Assembly (NCBI GenBank): GCA_030041515.1
Contig: JASHNS010000113.1
Location: 1 to 64,000 of the forward strand
Direction of reading: 5' to 3'
Length of the DNA: 64,000 nucleotides
DNA from: Acidobacteriaceae bacterium
GTDB lineage: Bacteria; Acidobacteriota; Terriglobia; Terriglobales; Acidobacteriaceae
The translations under genes and the position numbers were made by a program. The notes under the pieces were generated by a model that was given only the letters and a program-made list of their open reading frames with translations, was not told where the DNA came from and did not search any database. Below, in pieces: positions 54,184-62,542 of this stretch (position 1 is its first letter; each line of letters opens with the position of its first letter).

Positions 54184-54879
54184 TCAGGCGCCTGCGTGGT
54201 GGAAGATCGTGTAGACAGCCACCAGCAGAACAGCCAGAGTGGGGATCGCGCCCACCAAATCCGCCGCGCTCCGAAAGGCCCAGCCGCTCAGCGCCGCGGC
54301 GAAAAAATAAGCGGCGAGTACGGCGCCCTGGAGCTCGAAACTCTCTTCAAGCTTCGTTCTGTCGCGGACCGCCCTGGCCTGGCGCGATACCAGCAGGGTA
54401 ATGCCGCTCGTCAGCACCGTCCACGTGCCCGTAATGTACGTCGTGACCACGCCAGGAATGCGCAGCTGGAGCATGGATCCGCTCTGCAGGCCGATGGCGA
54501 TGGCGATCCATCCGAGCAGAGCCAGTTCCAGACCATGGCCGGGATGGTGATGCGCGGCGACCCAGACGGATTCCGCCAGCGCCAGAAACAGCGCTTCCAG
54601 CAGCAGAGTCAGCGAAACTGACTGAGCCCAGATCGCACCCGCGTGGACGCGCCGGTTCAGCACGGTTCCGGCGGCTGTGCCCAGAACATAACCGCCCAGC
54701 GCTACGAGCGGATGCGCCATATCGAAAGCGATGTGGAAGACGGAGATGCCGATCAGCACCGTATTCCCGGTCATGTTCGCGACGAACGCGTGACCGAGAC
54801 CGAAGAAACTCCATGCGTCCGCCGAGCCGGAAGCGGCGGCGAGGATCACCAGCAGCGCGTCACGCTGGGCAGTTCGCAA
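54184..54879 (-). CDS. YoaK/DUF1275-family membrane protein
   Basis: The 231-residue protein has six likely membrane helices and the family core: GSADAWSFFGLGHAFVANMTGNTVLIG, GSMLQLRIPGVVTTYITGTW. The function of DUF1275 proteins is unknown. The start is taken as TTG 54879 because GGAGG lies exactly six bases upstream and the family sequence begins there. ATGs at 54942 and 54960 are in frame but would overlap the promoter region of the divergent padR gene and add a basic tail. NDH-2 follows after 73 bases on the same strand. Confidence 0.82.
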   Translation of the reverse strand: MRTAQRDALLVILAAASGSADAWSFFGLGHAFVANMTGNTVLIGISVFHIAFDMAHPLVALGGYVLGTAAGTVLNRRVHAGAIWAQSVSLTLLLEALFLALAESVWVAAHHHPGHGLELALLGWIAIAIGLQSGSMLQLRIPGVVTTYITGTWTVLTSGITLLVSRQARAVRDRTKLEESFELQGAVLAAYFFAAALSGWAFRSAADLVGAIPTLAVLLVAVYTIFHHAGA

Positions 54880-54925
54880 ATGCAGCCTCCGGTGGAGTTG
54901 GATGCCGTCCTTTTTGTATCTCCTT

Positions 54926-54953
54926 TTGACATACCCATACATCTGGGCATAAA
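54926..54953 (+). promoter_or_regulatory. Candidate padR-ADOP operon promoter
   Basis: TTGACA (54926-54931) and CATAAA (54948-54953) are separated by 16 bases. The spacer holds ATACCCATACAT and is AT-rich with several ATAC/GCAT elements, a plausible autoregulatory PadR operator, though no clean palindrome is visible. The padR GTG lies 30 bases downstream. Confidence 0.5.
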
Positions 54954-54983
54954 GTCGCATACCAAGATGGAAAGGGGTTGGGA

Positions 54984-55322
54984 GTGGCCAAAAACGATCT
55001 GCAGGGAAGCCTCGATCTGCTTGTGCTGAAGACGCTGGCGCAGCGTGGCCGGCTGCACGGGTACGGCATGACGCTCCACATCCAGCGCGCGAGCGATGAC
55101 CTGCTGCGCGTCGAGGAGGGGTCGCTCTATCCGGCGCTGCACCGCATGGAACAGAGCGGATGGATCGCCTCGGAATGGTCTCTGACCGAGACCGGCAGGC
55201 GTGCGAAGTATTACCGGCTGACCGCGGCAGGGCAGAAACGGCTCGCGGAAGCGGAACGGGAGTTTGAGGTCCTTGTGCGGGGGGTGCGGGCGGTGCTCAG
55301 TGTTGCAACAGTCAGCAGCTAA
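54984..55322 (+). CDS. PadR-family transcriptional regulator
   Basis: The 112-residue protein is a single PadR winged-helix domain: DLQGSLDLLVLKTLAQRGRLHGYGM, EEGSLYPALHRMEQSGWI and TGRRAKYYRLTAAGQKRL. Short acidobacterial PadR proteins of this kind regularly precede ADOP-type permease genes and are presumed to repress them in response to a small ligand or membrane stress. GTG 54984 follows AAAGGGG at six bases; TTG 54978 lies within that site. The two permease genes follow on the same strand after 82 bases. Confidence 0.9.
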   Translation: MAKNDLQGSLDLLVLKTLAQRGRLHGYGMTLHIQRASDDLLRVEEGSLYPALHRMEQSGWIASEWSLTETGRRAKYYRLTAAGQKRLAEAEREFEVLVRGVRAVLSVATVSS

Positions 55323-55404
55323 CGGAGCACAGACCTCAGGGCTCTGAGCTCCGGGATGATGGTGCAGCGGGGCAGCGGCTAGCCGGCCGCTGGGAGCAGA
55401 ACGA

Positions 55405-58101
55405 ATGGGATGGACGGCGAGAGTTCGGAATTTGTGGCGGCGAGGCAGAGTGGATGCCGAGATTGAGGATGAGCTGCGCGCGCACATCGAGATGGCGGTG
55501 GAAGATGGCGTTCGGGCGGGAATGAACGAAGAAGAAGCGCGGCGAGCGGCGCGGCTGCGGTTTGGCAATCCGGTCACGGTGAAGGAGCGGACGATGGGCG
55601 AGGACGCGGCGTTGGGACTGGAGAGCCTGGGGCGCGATGTGAGGTTCGCGTTCCGGAAGCTCAGGAAATCGCGAGGGTTCACCGTCACAGCCCTTTTGAC
55701 GTTGGCGATTGGGATTGGGGCGAACGCCGCGGTATTTACCGTGATCGACCGCGTGCTGCTGCGGCCGCTGCCGTATCCCGGAGCGGATCGGCTGGTGGCG
55801 TTGAATCTGGACGCCCCGGGCGCCGGAGGACTGGCAAGTTTCTCCAGCGGGCTGCAGCTTTCGCGGTCGATGTACTTCACGTTTGCGCAGCATAACCGCA
55901 GTTTCGCGTCCATGGGAGTCTGGGCGCCGGGCGAGGCGAATGTCACTGGACTGGCACAGCCGCAGCAGGTGCATACGGCGCTGGTCAGCGGCGGACTGCT
56001 GGAAACGCTGGATGTGCCGGCAGTTCTGGGCCGGTGGTTCACGGCGGCGGAACAGGACCCGCGCGGGGCACAGACCGTAATGCTGAGTTACGGTTACTGG
56101 CAGCGGGCGTTTGGCGGCAAGCGCGACGTGATCGGGCGCACCCTCCAGGTGGACAACCAGCCGCGGGAGATCGTAGGCGTAATGCCACGGGGTTTTCGCA
56201 TAGCGGACTACGATTTCGATCTGCTGGTTCCGCTCGCTCCTGACCCGGTCAACGAACAGCTGGCGCCGTTCTTTTTGGACGGGATTGCTCGGCTGAAGCC
56301 GGATGTGACGACGGCGCAGGCCGATGCCGATGTGGCGCGGCTGATTCCCGTCTGGATGGATTCCTGGACGAATGGACCGGGAACGAATCCCCACTTCTAC
56401 GAACGCTGGCAGATCACTCCGCATTTCCGCTCATTGCAGAAGCAGGTGGTGGGCGGGGTGAGCCGGATGCTGTGGGTGGTGATGTCGACGCTGGCGCTGG
56501 TGATGCTCATTGCGTGCGCGAACATCGCAAATCTGCTGATGGTGCGCGCGGAATCGCGGCAGCAGGAACTCGCGGTACGGGGCGCGCTGGGCGCCGGACG
56601 CCTGCGGCTGATACGAGAACTGCTGATCGAAAGCGTAACGCTGGGGCTTGCCGGCGGCGCCCTTGCGGTCGGCATCGCGTGGGCGGGGCTGCGGCTGCTG
56701 GTATTTGCCGGCCCCGCGCACCTGCCGCGTCTGGCGGAGATTCGACTGGATGGCTGGTCGCTCGCATTCACGCTTCTGCTCGCGGTCCTTTGCGGCGTTC
56801 TGTTTGGGGCAATTCCGGCGTGGCGATATTCCCGCGTTTCGCTGACGATGGGCGGCACGGCTCGGACCGCAAGCGCAGGCCGGGCACAGCTGCGGTCGCG
56901 CGATGCGCTGGTAGTGGCGCAGATGGCCATAGCCCTGGTGCTGCTGGTGAGCGCGATCCTGATGATCCGCACTTTTGCCGCGCTGCGGCGGGTGAATCCC
57001 GGGTTCTCCGATCCCGCGCATGTGCAGACGATCAGCATGGCGATTCCGGAGCAGCTCATTGCCGATCCACGGATGGTGACGCGCACGGAAAACGATGTCG
57101 CCGGCCGCCTCGCGGCGATTCCGGGAGTGAGAACTGTGGGTTTTGCCGCCGCAGTGCCCATGGATGGAGTCGATCCGGACTGGGATGAGATGCATGTGGA
57201 AGGCAAGGTATATCCGAGCGGAGAGCCTCCCATCTACCTGTTCGACTTTGTATCGCCAGGTTACTTTTCGGCGATGGGAACAAAGCTCGTGGCCGGTCGC
57301 GATTTCACCTGGGAGGATGTGTACGGGTTGCTTCCCAGGGTAATCGTTTCGGAGATCTTCGCGCGGCAGGCATGGGGATCGGCGGCAGCGGCCGTCGGAA
57401 AGCGGGTGAAGCAGTACAGCAATTCGCCATGGCAGCAGGTGATCGGCGTGGTGGAGGATGTGCGCGTGCACGGCCCAAATGAGGCCGCTCCGGCGACGGT
57501 TTACTGGCCCGCGATGTGGATGAGCCCGTATACGCGGCCGGCGCGTGTGGCGGGGCAGCGCTCCGTGACGTTTGCGATCCGCAGCGCGCTGGCGGGACAA
57601 CCGGGATTTCTCCATCAGGTGGAACAGGCGGTCTGGTCGGTGAATGGCAATTTGCCGGTGGCTCAGATACGGACGATGGAGGACCTCTATGGCCAATCGA
57701 TGGCGCGGACCTCGTTCACGCTGACCATGCTCGCGATTGCGGGCGCGATGGCGCTGGCGCTGAGCATCATCGGAATTTACGGAGTGATTGCCTATGCAGT
57801 CTCTCAGCGAACGAAGGAGATCGGGATCCGCCTGGCGCTGGGAGCGCCAAAGCAACAGGTGAGCTGGGTGTTTGTGCGCTCGGCACTGGCGATGACCGTC
57901 ACAGGAGTGACCATCGGCGCCGGGGCTGCAGCCTTGCTGACTCGGTTGATGCAGACGCTGCTGTTCGGCGTCAGCTCGCTGGATCCAGCGACCTACGTGA
58001 CGGTACTGGCAGTTCTGACGGCATCGGCGCTGATGGCGAGCTGGCTGCCGGCACAGCGAGCGGCGAAAGTGGATCCGATGGAGGCGCTCAGGAGCGAATA
58101 G
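55405..58101 (+). CDS. ADOP-type MacB/FtsX permease (copy 1)
   Basis: The 898-residue protein has a cytosolic N-terminal helical segment (DAEIEDELRAHIEMAVEDGV, EEARRAARLRFGNP), then a MacB-like periplasmic domain after the first helix (ALLTLAIGIGANAAVFTVID). It has two FtsX-type three-helix blocks at about 350-460 and 770-890. The second ends KEIGIRLALGAPKQQV and AAKVDPMEALRSE. This long fused design is the acidobacterial duplicated orphan permease family; MacB-like proteins use mechanotransmission, but no ATPase gene is adjacent. Regulation by the upstream PadR is inferred from position. Function and substrate unknown. Confidence 0.9.
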   Translation: MGWTARVRNLWRRGRVDAEIEDELRAHIEMAVEDGVRAGMNEEEARRAARLRFGNPVTVKERTMGEDAALGLESLGRDVRFAFRKLRKSRGFTVTALLTLAIGIGANAAVFTVIDRVLLRPLPYPGADRLVALNLDAPGAGGLASFSSGLQLSRSMYFTFAQHNRSFASMGVWAPGEANVTGLAQPQQVHTALVSGGLLETLDVPAVLGRWFTAAEQDPRGAQTVMLSYGYWQRAFGGKRDVIGRTLQVDNQPREIVGVMPRGFRIADYDFDLLVPLAPDPVNEQLAPFFLDGIARLKPDVTTAQADADVARLIPVWMDSWTNGPGTNPHFYERWQITPHFRSLQKQVVGGVSRMLWVVMSTLALVMLIACANIANLLMVRAESRQQELAVRGALGAGRLRLIRELLIESVTLGLAGGALAVGIAWAGLRLLVFAGPAHLPRLAEIRLDGWSLAFTLLLAVLCGVLFGAIPAWRYSRVSLTMGGTARTASAGRAQLRSRDALVVAQMAIALVLLVSAILMIRTFAALRRVNPGFSDPAHVQTISMAIPEQLIADPRMVTRTENDVAGRLAAIPGVRTVGFAAAVPMDGVDPDWDEMHVEGKVYPSGEPPIYLFDFVSPGYFSAMGTKLVAGRDFTWEDVYGLLPRVIVSEIFARQAWGSAAAAVGKRVKQYSNSPWQQVIGVVEDVRVHGPNEAAPATVYWPAMWMSPYTRPARVAGQRSVTFAIRSALAGQPGFLHQVEQAVWSVNGNLPVAQIRTMEDLYGQSMARTSFTLTMLAIAGAMALALSIIGIYGVIAYAVSQRTKEIGIRLALGAPKQQVSWVFVRSALAMTVTGVTIGAGAAALLTRLMQTLLFGVSSLDPATYVTVLAVLTASALMASWLPAQRAAKVDPMEALRSE

Positions 58102-58158
58102 GGACTGGCCGTCCAGGCGCAGGCGCTTCGCGCATTCTGACCAGGGAGGGGGTAGCCG

Positions 58159-60852
58159 ATGAGCTGGACAGCAAGAATTCGGAATCTGGGACGGCGAGGC
58201 AAAGTCGACGCCGACATCGACGAAGAACTGCGCGCGCACATCGAGATGGCCGTGGAAGACAGCGTGCGCCAGGGATTGACAGAGCAAGAGGCGCGCCGAG
58301 CGGCCCGGCTGCGGTTCGGCAATCCAGTGGTCATGAAGGAGCGGACCATGAGCGCGGACGCTGCACTCGGTTTGGACAGTCTTTTGCGTGACCTGAAGTT
58401 CGCTCTCCGGCAGATGAACAAGTCGCCGGGCTACAGCGCAGCCGTGGTGGCCACACTCACGCTGGCGATAGGAGTGAACACCGCGGTCTTCAGCATGCTG
58501 GATGGTTTTCTGCTCCGGAAGCTGCCCTACTCGCAGCCGGATCGCATTGCAGCCTTGATGGTTCACGCCGAAGGCATGGCGTCCTACTGCCATTGCATGG
58601 TACGCGACGACGACGACGGGGCGGACACCCCCACGTGGCAAGCCCTCCAGCACTCCGTGACGGCAGCGACAGTCGCAGCATACGGCGCGGAGTTCGGGCT
58701 GTCGGATGGCGTAAATCTCCAGGCAGGCTCCGCCGGCAATCACGCTGCTCTGTACGTCCACAGCGCGACGGTTTCGGCACACTATTTCGATGTGCTGGGC
58801 ATACGGCCTTATCTCGGCCGGGAGTTTACGCCTGGCGAAGACAGCGCGGCTGGTCCCAACGTGGCGATGCTGAGCTACGGACTGTGGCGCACCGTATTTC
58901 ATGCCAATCAAAACATCGTGGGGCAGGTAATCGACTTGAAGGGCGAGCCCTTCACGGTCGTCGGCGTTCTTCCGGCGGGCGCGGTCACGCCGGATCCGGC
59001 GCAGATCTGGGTTCCTGTTCGGGCAGGCGATCCGAATGGAGTGTGCGGTGAAGGAGATAACTGCGGCGTGCTGATGCGGCTGAAGCCAGGCGCGACGTGG
59101 CAGCAGGTTGCGGCGCAGCTGAGCCGCCTGCCAAGGCCCGGTTATCTGGGTGCGGGGTTAACGAAAACGTGGTTTTACGCAAAGCCGCTGCAGCAATACG
59201 AAACCAGCGACATGCGGCCGCAGGTGGAAGCGCTGATGCTGGCGGTAGGGTTCATTCTGCTGATCGCCTGCGCGAACCTGGCTGGGCTGACGCTGGTGCG
59301 GGTTGCAGAACGTACGCAGGAGATGGCGACGCGGCTCGCGCTGGGTGCCTCGCAGGCGGCTGTTCTGCGACAGATTTGGGTGGAGAGCCTGACCCTCGGC
59401 CTGCTTGGGTCGGGAGCCGGCGTCGGCGTTGCTGTTCTGATTCAGGCAGGCCTGCAGCGGCTGTTGCCGGCATGGATGATTCCCGCTGGCGGACTCTCGC
59501 TGGATTGGCGCGTTTTCGGATTTGCGCTTGCGGCGGCGCTGGCCACGAGCCTGATCTTCGGCGTGCTGCCCGCGCTGGCAGTCCGGCGCGTGGACCTGCG
59601 TTCCTCGCTCTCGGCGGGTGGTCGATCGGTCGCCGGCGGATCCGGCAAGGCGCGTCGCCTTCTCATCGGCGGTGAAGTTGCGCTCACCGTGGTGCTCCTC
59701 GCTGCAGCCGGTCTTCTGGTCCGCACCCTGGTGCATCTGGAGACGCTGCCGCCGGGCTTCGATCCCCACAACGTGATGACCGCCAAGGCCTCTCTGAACG
59801 ATGCGCGGTACCGCAATGCCGCGGCATTTCAATCGGTATTGACCGAGAGCATCGCCGCCATGAAACGCATTCCCGGTGTCGAAGATGCGGCGGTGGGGCT
59901 GAGCGCCCCCTACGAGCGGGGACTGAATACGGGCGTCGTGATCCAGGATGGCCCGCGCGCCGGTGCTCCCGACACCGCATCGAGCACCTCGTATGTGACG
60001 CCCGGATACTTCCGGGTACTGCGCATCCCAATCCTGGCGGGACGGGCATTCACCGACAGTGATTCAGCCGGCAGCGAGCCGGTCGCGTTGGTCAACGAAT
60101 CGTTCGCGCGCAAGTTCTTCCATAAGCGCGATCCTGTCGGACAACACTTCGAGATTTCGGAGAGGGCTGGCGAACAGCCGGTGACGATCGTCGGCATCGT
60201 TCAGAACGTGGTGAAGGAACCAGGCGTGTATGGCAACGCGCCGCTGGCCACCGAGTCGGTGTTTTACATCCCGGCAGCCCAGGTCAAGCATCCCGCTTCC
60301 TGGCATGTTTGGTTTCAGCCCTCCTGGATCGTGCGCACGCGTGGTTCCGTCCCTGGGCTGACAGCATCGATGCAGAAGGCCCTGGCCAGCGTCGATCCCG
60401 ATCTCCCGTTTTCCGGCTTTTATTCGATGGATGATCTGATGGATCGCGAGTTGCAGACGCAGCGAATCGAAGTGCTGCTCCTGAGTGTGCTGGCTGGTCT
60501 CGCGCTGCTGCTCTCCGCTGTCGGCATCTTCGCGCTGGTCTCGAACCTGGTCGTGCAACGCAAACGCGAGATCGGAATTCGGATTGCTCTGGGTGCCTCG
60601 TTCCGCGATGCCATTCGACAAGTCGCGTGGTCGGGGGTGACGGCAGCCTGTCTCGGCGCAGCCGCGGGCCTCACCTGTTCCTTTTTCGTGCTGCGCGTGA
60701 TGAAAAGCGCACTTTACGGAGTGCGGCCGTCGGATCCGGTCACGCTCACGCTTGTTCCGTTGCTGCTGATGGCCGTTGCCGGATTAGCGAGCTTGCTGCC
60801 AGCGCTCCGCATCACGCGCATCGATCCGGCTACGACGCTGCGTGCGGAGTGA
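58159..60852 (+). CDS. ADOP-type MacB/FtsX permease (copy 2)
   Basis: The 897-residue tandem paralogue of the gene before it starts almost identically (MSWTARIRNLGRRGKVDADI, EELRAHIEMAVEDSV) but diverges strongly in the periplasmic domain, which carries a Cys/His-containing loop (ASYCHCMVRDDDDGADTP). FtsX-type blocks lie at about 350-480 and 760-890 and end RKREIGIRIALGASFRDA and RITRIDPATTLRAE. GGGAGGGGGT precedes the ATG at good spacing. Only 57 bases separate it from copy 1, so cotranscription is likely. There is again no partner ATPase nearby; it may form a heteromeric complex with copy 1. Confidence 0.9.
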   Translation: MSWTARIRNLGRRGKVDADIDEELRAHIEMAVEDSVRQGLTEQEARRAARLRFGNPVVMKERTMSADAALGLDSLLRDLKFALRQMNKSPGYSAAVVATLTLAIGVNTAVFSMLDGFLLRKLPYSQPDRIAALMVHAEGMASYCHCMVRDDDDGADTPTWQALQHSVTAATVAAYGAEFGLSDGVNLQAGSAGNHAALYVHSATVSAHYFDVLGIRPYLGREFTPGEDSAAGPNVAMLSYGLWRTVFHANQNIVGQVIDLKGEPFTVVGVLPAGAVTPDPAQIWVPVRAGDPNGVCGEGDNCGVLMRLKPGATWQQVAAQLSRLPRPGYLGAGLTKTWFYAKPLQQYETSDMRPQVEALMLAVGFILLIACANLAGLTLVRVAERTQEMATRLALGASQAAVLRQIWVESLTLGLLGSGAGVGVAVLIQAGLQRLLPAWMIPAGGLSLDWRVFGFALAAALATSLIFGVLPALAVRRVDLRSSLSAGGRSVAGGSGKARRLLIGGEVALTVVLLAAAGLLVRTLVHLETLPPGFDPHNVMTAKASLNDARYRNAAAFQSVLTESIAAMKRIPGVEDAAVGLSAPYERGLNTGVVIQDGPRAGAPDTASSTSYVTPGYFRVLRIPILAGRAFTDSDSAGSEPVALVNESFARKFFHKRDPVGQHFEISERAGEQPVTIVGIVQNVVKEPGVYGNAPLATESVFYIPAAQVKHPASWHVWFQPSWIVRTRGSVPGLTASMQKALASVDPDLPFSGFYSMDDLMDRELQTQRIEVLLLSVLAGLALLLSAVGIFALVSNLVVQRKREIGIRIALGASFRDAIRQVAWSGVTAACLGAAAGLTCSFFVLRVMKSALYGVRPSDPVTLTLVPLLLMAVAGLASLLPALRITRIDPATTLRAE

Positions 60853-60921
60853 GACGCGCAAACAACTGCGAGCAGGGAACTGGCAGCCAGGCGCATCGCA
60901 CATTGCCTGTACCCTGTTCCT

Positions 60922-61383
60922 ATGCGCTTCGGCGTCATCTCTGACACCCATGGTCTGCTGCGCGCCGAAGCTCTGGCCGCGCTTCAGGGTTCTCAGCACA
61001 TACTTCATGCCGGCGACGTCGGCAATGTCGCGATTCTCGATCGTCTGCGCGCAATCGCTCCCCTCACGGCCATCCGCGGCAATGTCGACGTGGTCGGCGC
61101 GTGTGCGCAACTGCCCGACACGCAACTCGTCCAGCTCGCAGGCCACAGCATTTACATGCTTCATGATCGTCAGACACTCGATCTCGATCCAGTCGCCGCC
61201 GGCATCGCTGTCGTCGTCAGCGGTCACTCGCACCACCCCGCCATCCAGTGGCACAAAGGCGTGCTCTATTTCAATCCTGGCAGCGCCGGACCGCGCCGCT
61301 TCTCCATGCCGGTCTCGCTGGGCTTCCTCACGATCACGGAAACAGCGATTGAGCCGCGTGTGGTCGAGTTGCTGCCCAGCTGA
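60922..61383 (+). CDS. YfcE/MJ0936-type metallophosphoesterase
   Basis: The 153-residue protein carries the calcineurin-like motifs of the small phosphodiesterase family: GVISDTHG, HAGDVG, RGNVD, MLHD and SGHSHHP, followed by NPGSAGPRR. It should hydrolyse phosphodiesters with two bound divalent metals (Mn2+ or similar) in the cytosol; the physiological substrate is unknown. The usual RGNCD/GNxD and H-G elements are present with minor variation. The ATG has no Shine-Dalgarno site; TACCCT lies six bases upstream. It is 69 bases after the second permease gene. Confidence 0.88.
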   Translation: MRFGVISDTHGLLRAEALAALQGSQHILHAGDVGNVAILDRLRAIAPLTAIRGNVDVVGACAQLPDTQLVQLAGHSIYMLHDRQTLDLDPVAAGIAVVVSGHSHHPAIQWHKGVLYFNPGSAGPRRFSMPVSLGFLTITETAIEPRVVELLPS

Positions 61384-61421
61384 AAATGCGCGACGCGCGT
61401 GCGCCCGTCCGGCCAGGACCC

Positions 61422-62354
61422 CTAATCCCTGATCCTCGGATTCACCACCATGTACAGCACATCGGTCGCCAGGTTCACCAACACGTAGGTCAGCCCGATG
61501 GCGAGGATGCATCCCTGGAGCAGCGGATAATCTCGATTCGAAATGGCCGAGACGGTCAGTCGCCCAATTCCCGGCCAGCTGAAAATCGTCTCGGTGACGA
61601 TGGCGCCGGCCAGCAGCACGCCGAATTGCAGCCCGATCAGCGTCATCACCGGTATCATCGCGTTGCGCAGCGCGTGCTTGTAGACCACCACCCGTTCCGG
61701 CAATCCCTTGGCGCGCGCGGTGCGGATGTAATCCTGGCCGAGCTCCTCCAGCATCGAGGTCCGAACCATCCGCGTCAGGATAGCCGCCAGTGCGCTGCCC
61801 ATCGTCACCGCCGGCAGCACCAGATGCTTCCAGTCGCCCGCGCCCGACACAGGCAGCCATCCCAGCTTGATCGAGACCAGCACGATCAGGATCGGCCCCA
61901 GCGCGAATGCGGGAATCGACAGCCCCAGCAGGCTCACCACGCCGATCACCTGATCTCGTGCCTTGCCCCGCTTCACCGCCGCCGCAATGCCTCCGGGCAC
62001 CGCCAGCAGGATCGCGAACACCAGCGCCGCGGCTGTCAGCTCCATCGTGTATGGATAGCGTGTCAGCACCAGGTGCGTCACCGAATCGTTGAGCCGGATC
62101 GACTGGCCGAGGTTCCCGTGCAGCACGCCTTTCCAGTAGCGGAGGTACTGCACGCCCAGCGGCCGGTCCAGCCCGTACGCATGGCGCAGCGCGGCGATAT
62201 CCGCCGGTCGCGCCCCCTCGCCCAGCATCTGCTCCACCGGATCGCCCGGCACCAGATGGATGAGCAGGAACACAACCGACACCACCAGCCAAAGCACCGG
62301 CAGCGTCCACACCAGCCGCATCAGCGTCGCCTTCAGCAGCTTCGGCACGCCCAC
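61422..62354 (-). CDS. DppB/OppB-type ABC transporter permease
   Basis: The 310-residue inner-membrane protein has the first-helix/loop signature LIHLVPGDPVEQMLG and GLDRPLGVQYLRYWKGVLHG. The EAA-type loop (DYIRTARAKGLPERVVVYKHALRN) and PVMTLIGLQFGVLLAGAIVTE follow. It belongs to the dipeptide/oligopeptide/nickel importer class (DppB). DppC, ATPases and the binding protein are not adjacent on either side, so it is either an orphan or its partners lie elsewhere. GTG 62354 is the assumed start; ATG 62321 with AAGG upstream is an alternative that would still include the first helix. Confidence 0.88.
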   Translation of the reverse strand: MGVPKLLKATLMRLVWTLPVLWLVVSVVFLLIHLVPGDPVEQMLGEGARPADIAALRHAYGLDRPLGVQYLRYWKGVLHGNLGQSIRLNDSVTHLVLTRYPYTMELTAAALVFAILLAVPGGIAAAVKRGKARDQVIGVVSLLGLSIPAFALGPILIVLVSIKLGWLPVSGAGDWKHLVLPAVTMGSALAAILTRMVRTSMLEELGQDYIRTARAKGLPERVVVYKHALRNAMIPVMTLIGLQFGVLLAGAIVTETIFSWPGIGRLTVSAISNRDYPLLQGCILAIGLTYVLVNLATDVLYMVVNPRIRD

Positions 62355-62392
62355 CCCGCTTCAATTGTCACCAAAATCTGCATCTCTGAGTT

Positions 62393-62465
62393 GCTAACTC
62401 GATAACTCGCTAACTTGCCACTTCGCTAACTCGCTAACGTCGCAAATCGTTAACTCGCCAACTCC
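62393..62465. repeat. Short tandem array of an 8-bp unit (GCTAACTC)
   Basis: Between the DppB-like gene and the 15-bp array, copies and near-copies of GCTAACTC (minus strand GAGTTAGC) occur about eight times in 73 bases, some separated by 2-8 other bases. It lies in an untranslated spacer directly downstream of the CNNM-type gene. Confidence 0.6.
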
Positions 62466-62467
62466 CT

Positions 62468-62542
62468 GACGGCTTCACCGCTGGCCGCACTGTGGCTGAC
62501 CGGATCATAGCTGACCGTACCTTAGCCGACTGGTTCTTAGCT
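62468..62542 (-). repeat. Five-unit degenerate 15-bp tandem repeat beginning on the CNNM gene stop codon
   Basis: On the minus strand the units start AGCTAAGAACCAGTC, GGCTAAGGTACGGTC and AGCTATGATCCGGTC, followed by two more diverged 15-mers, in perfect 15-base phase (unit edges 62542, 62527, 62512, 62497, 62482). The first unit contains the gene's AGC TAA end, as in the array after hpt at 4489. Frame +1 encodes AKNQS, AKVRS, AMIRS and variants, the same pentapeptide as there. Confidence 0.75.

Noticed and set aside
56431-58911. 826-codon open frame antisense to the two ADOP permeases
   Set aside because: The composition is His/Arg/Gln-rich, typical of a GC-rich shadow, and it spans the end of one permease and the start of the next. 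Similar shadows at 13159-14760, 33441-34955, 10171-11469 and 22298-23737 were dropped for the same reason.
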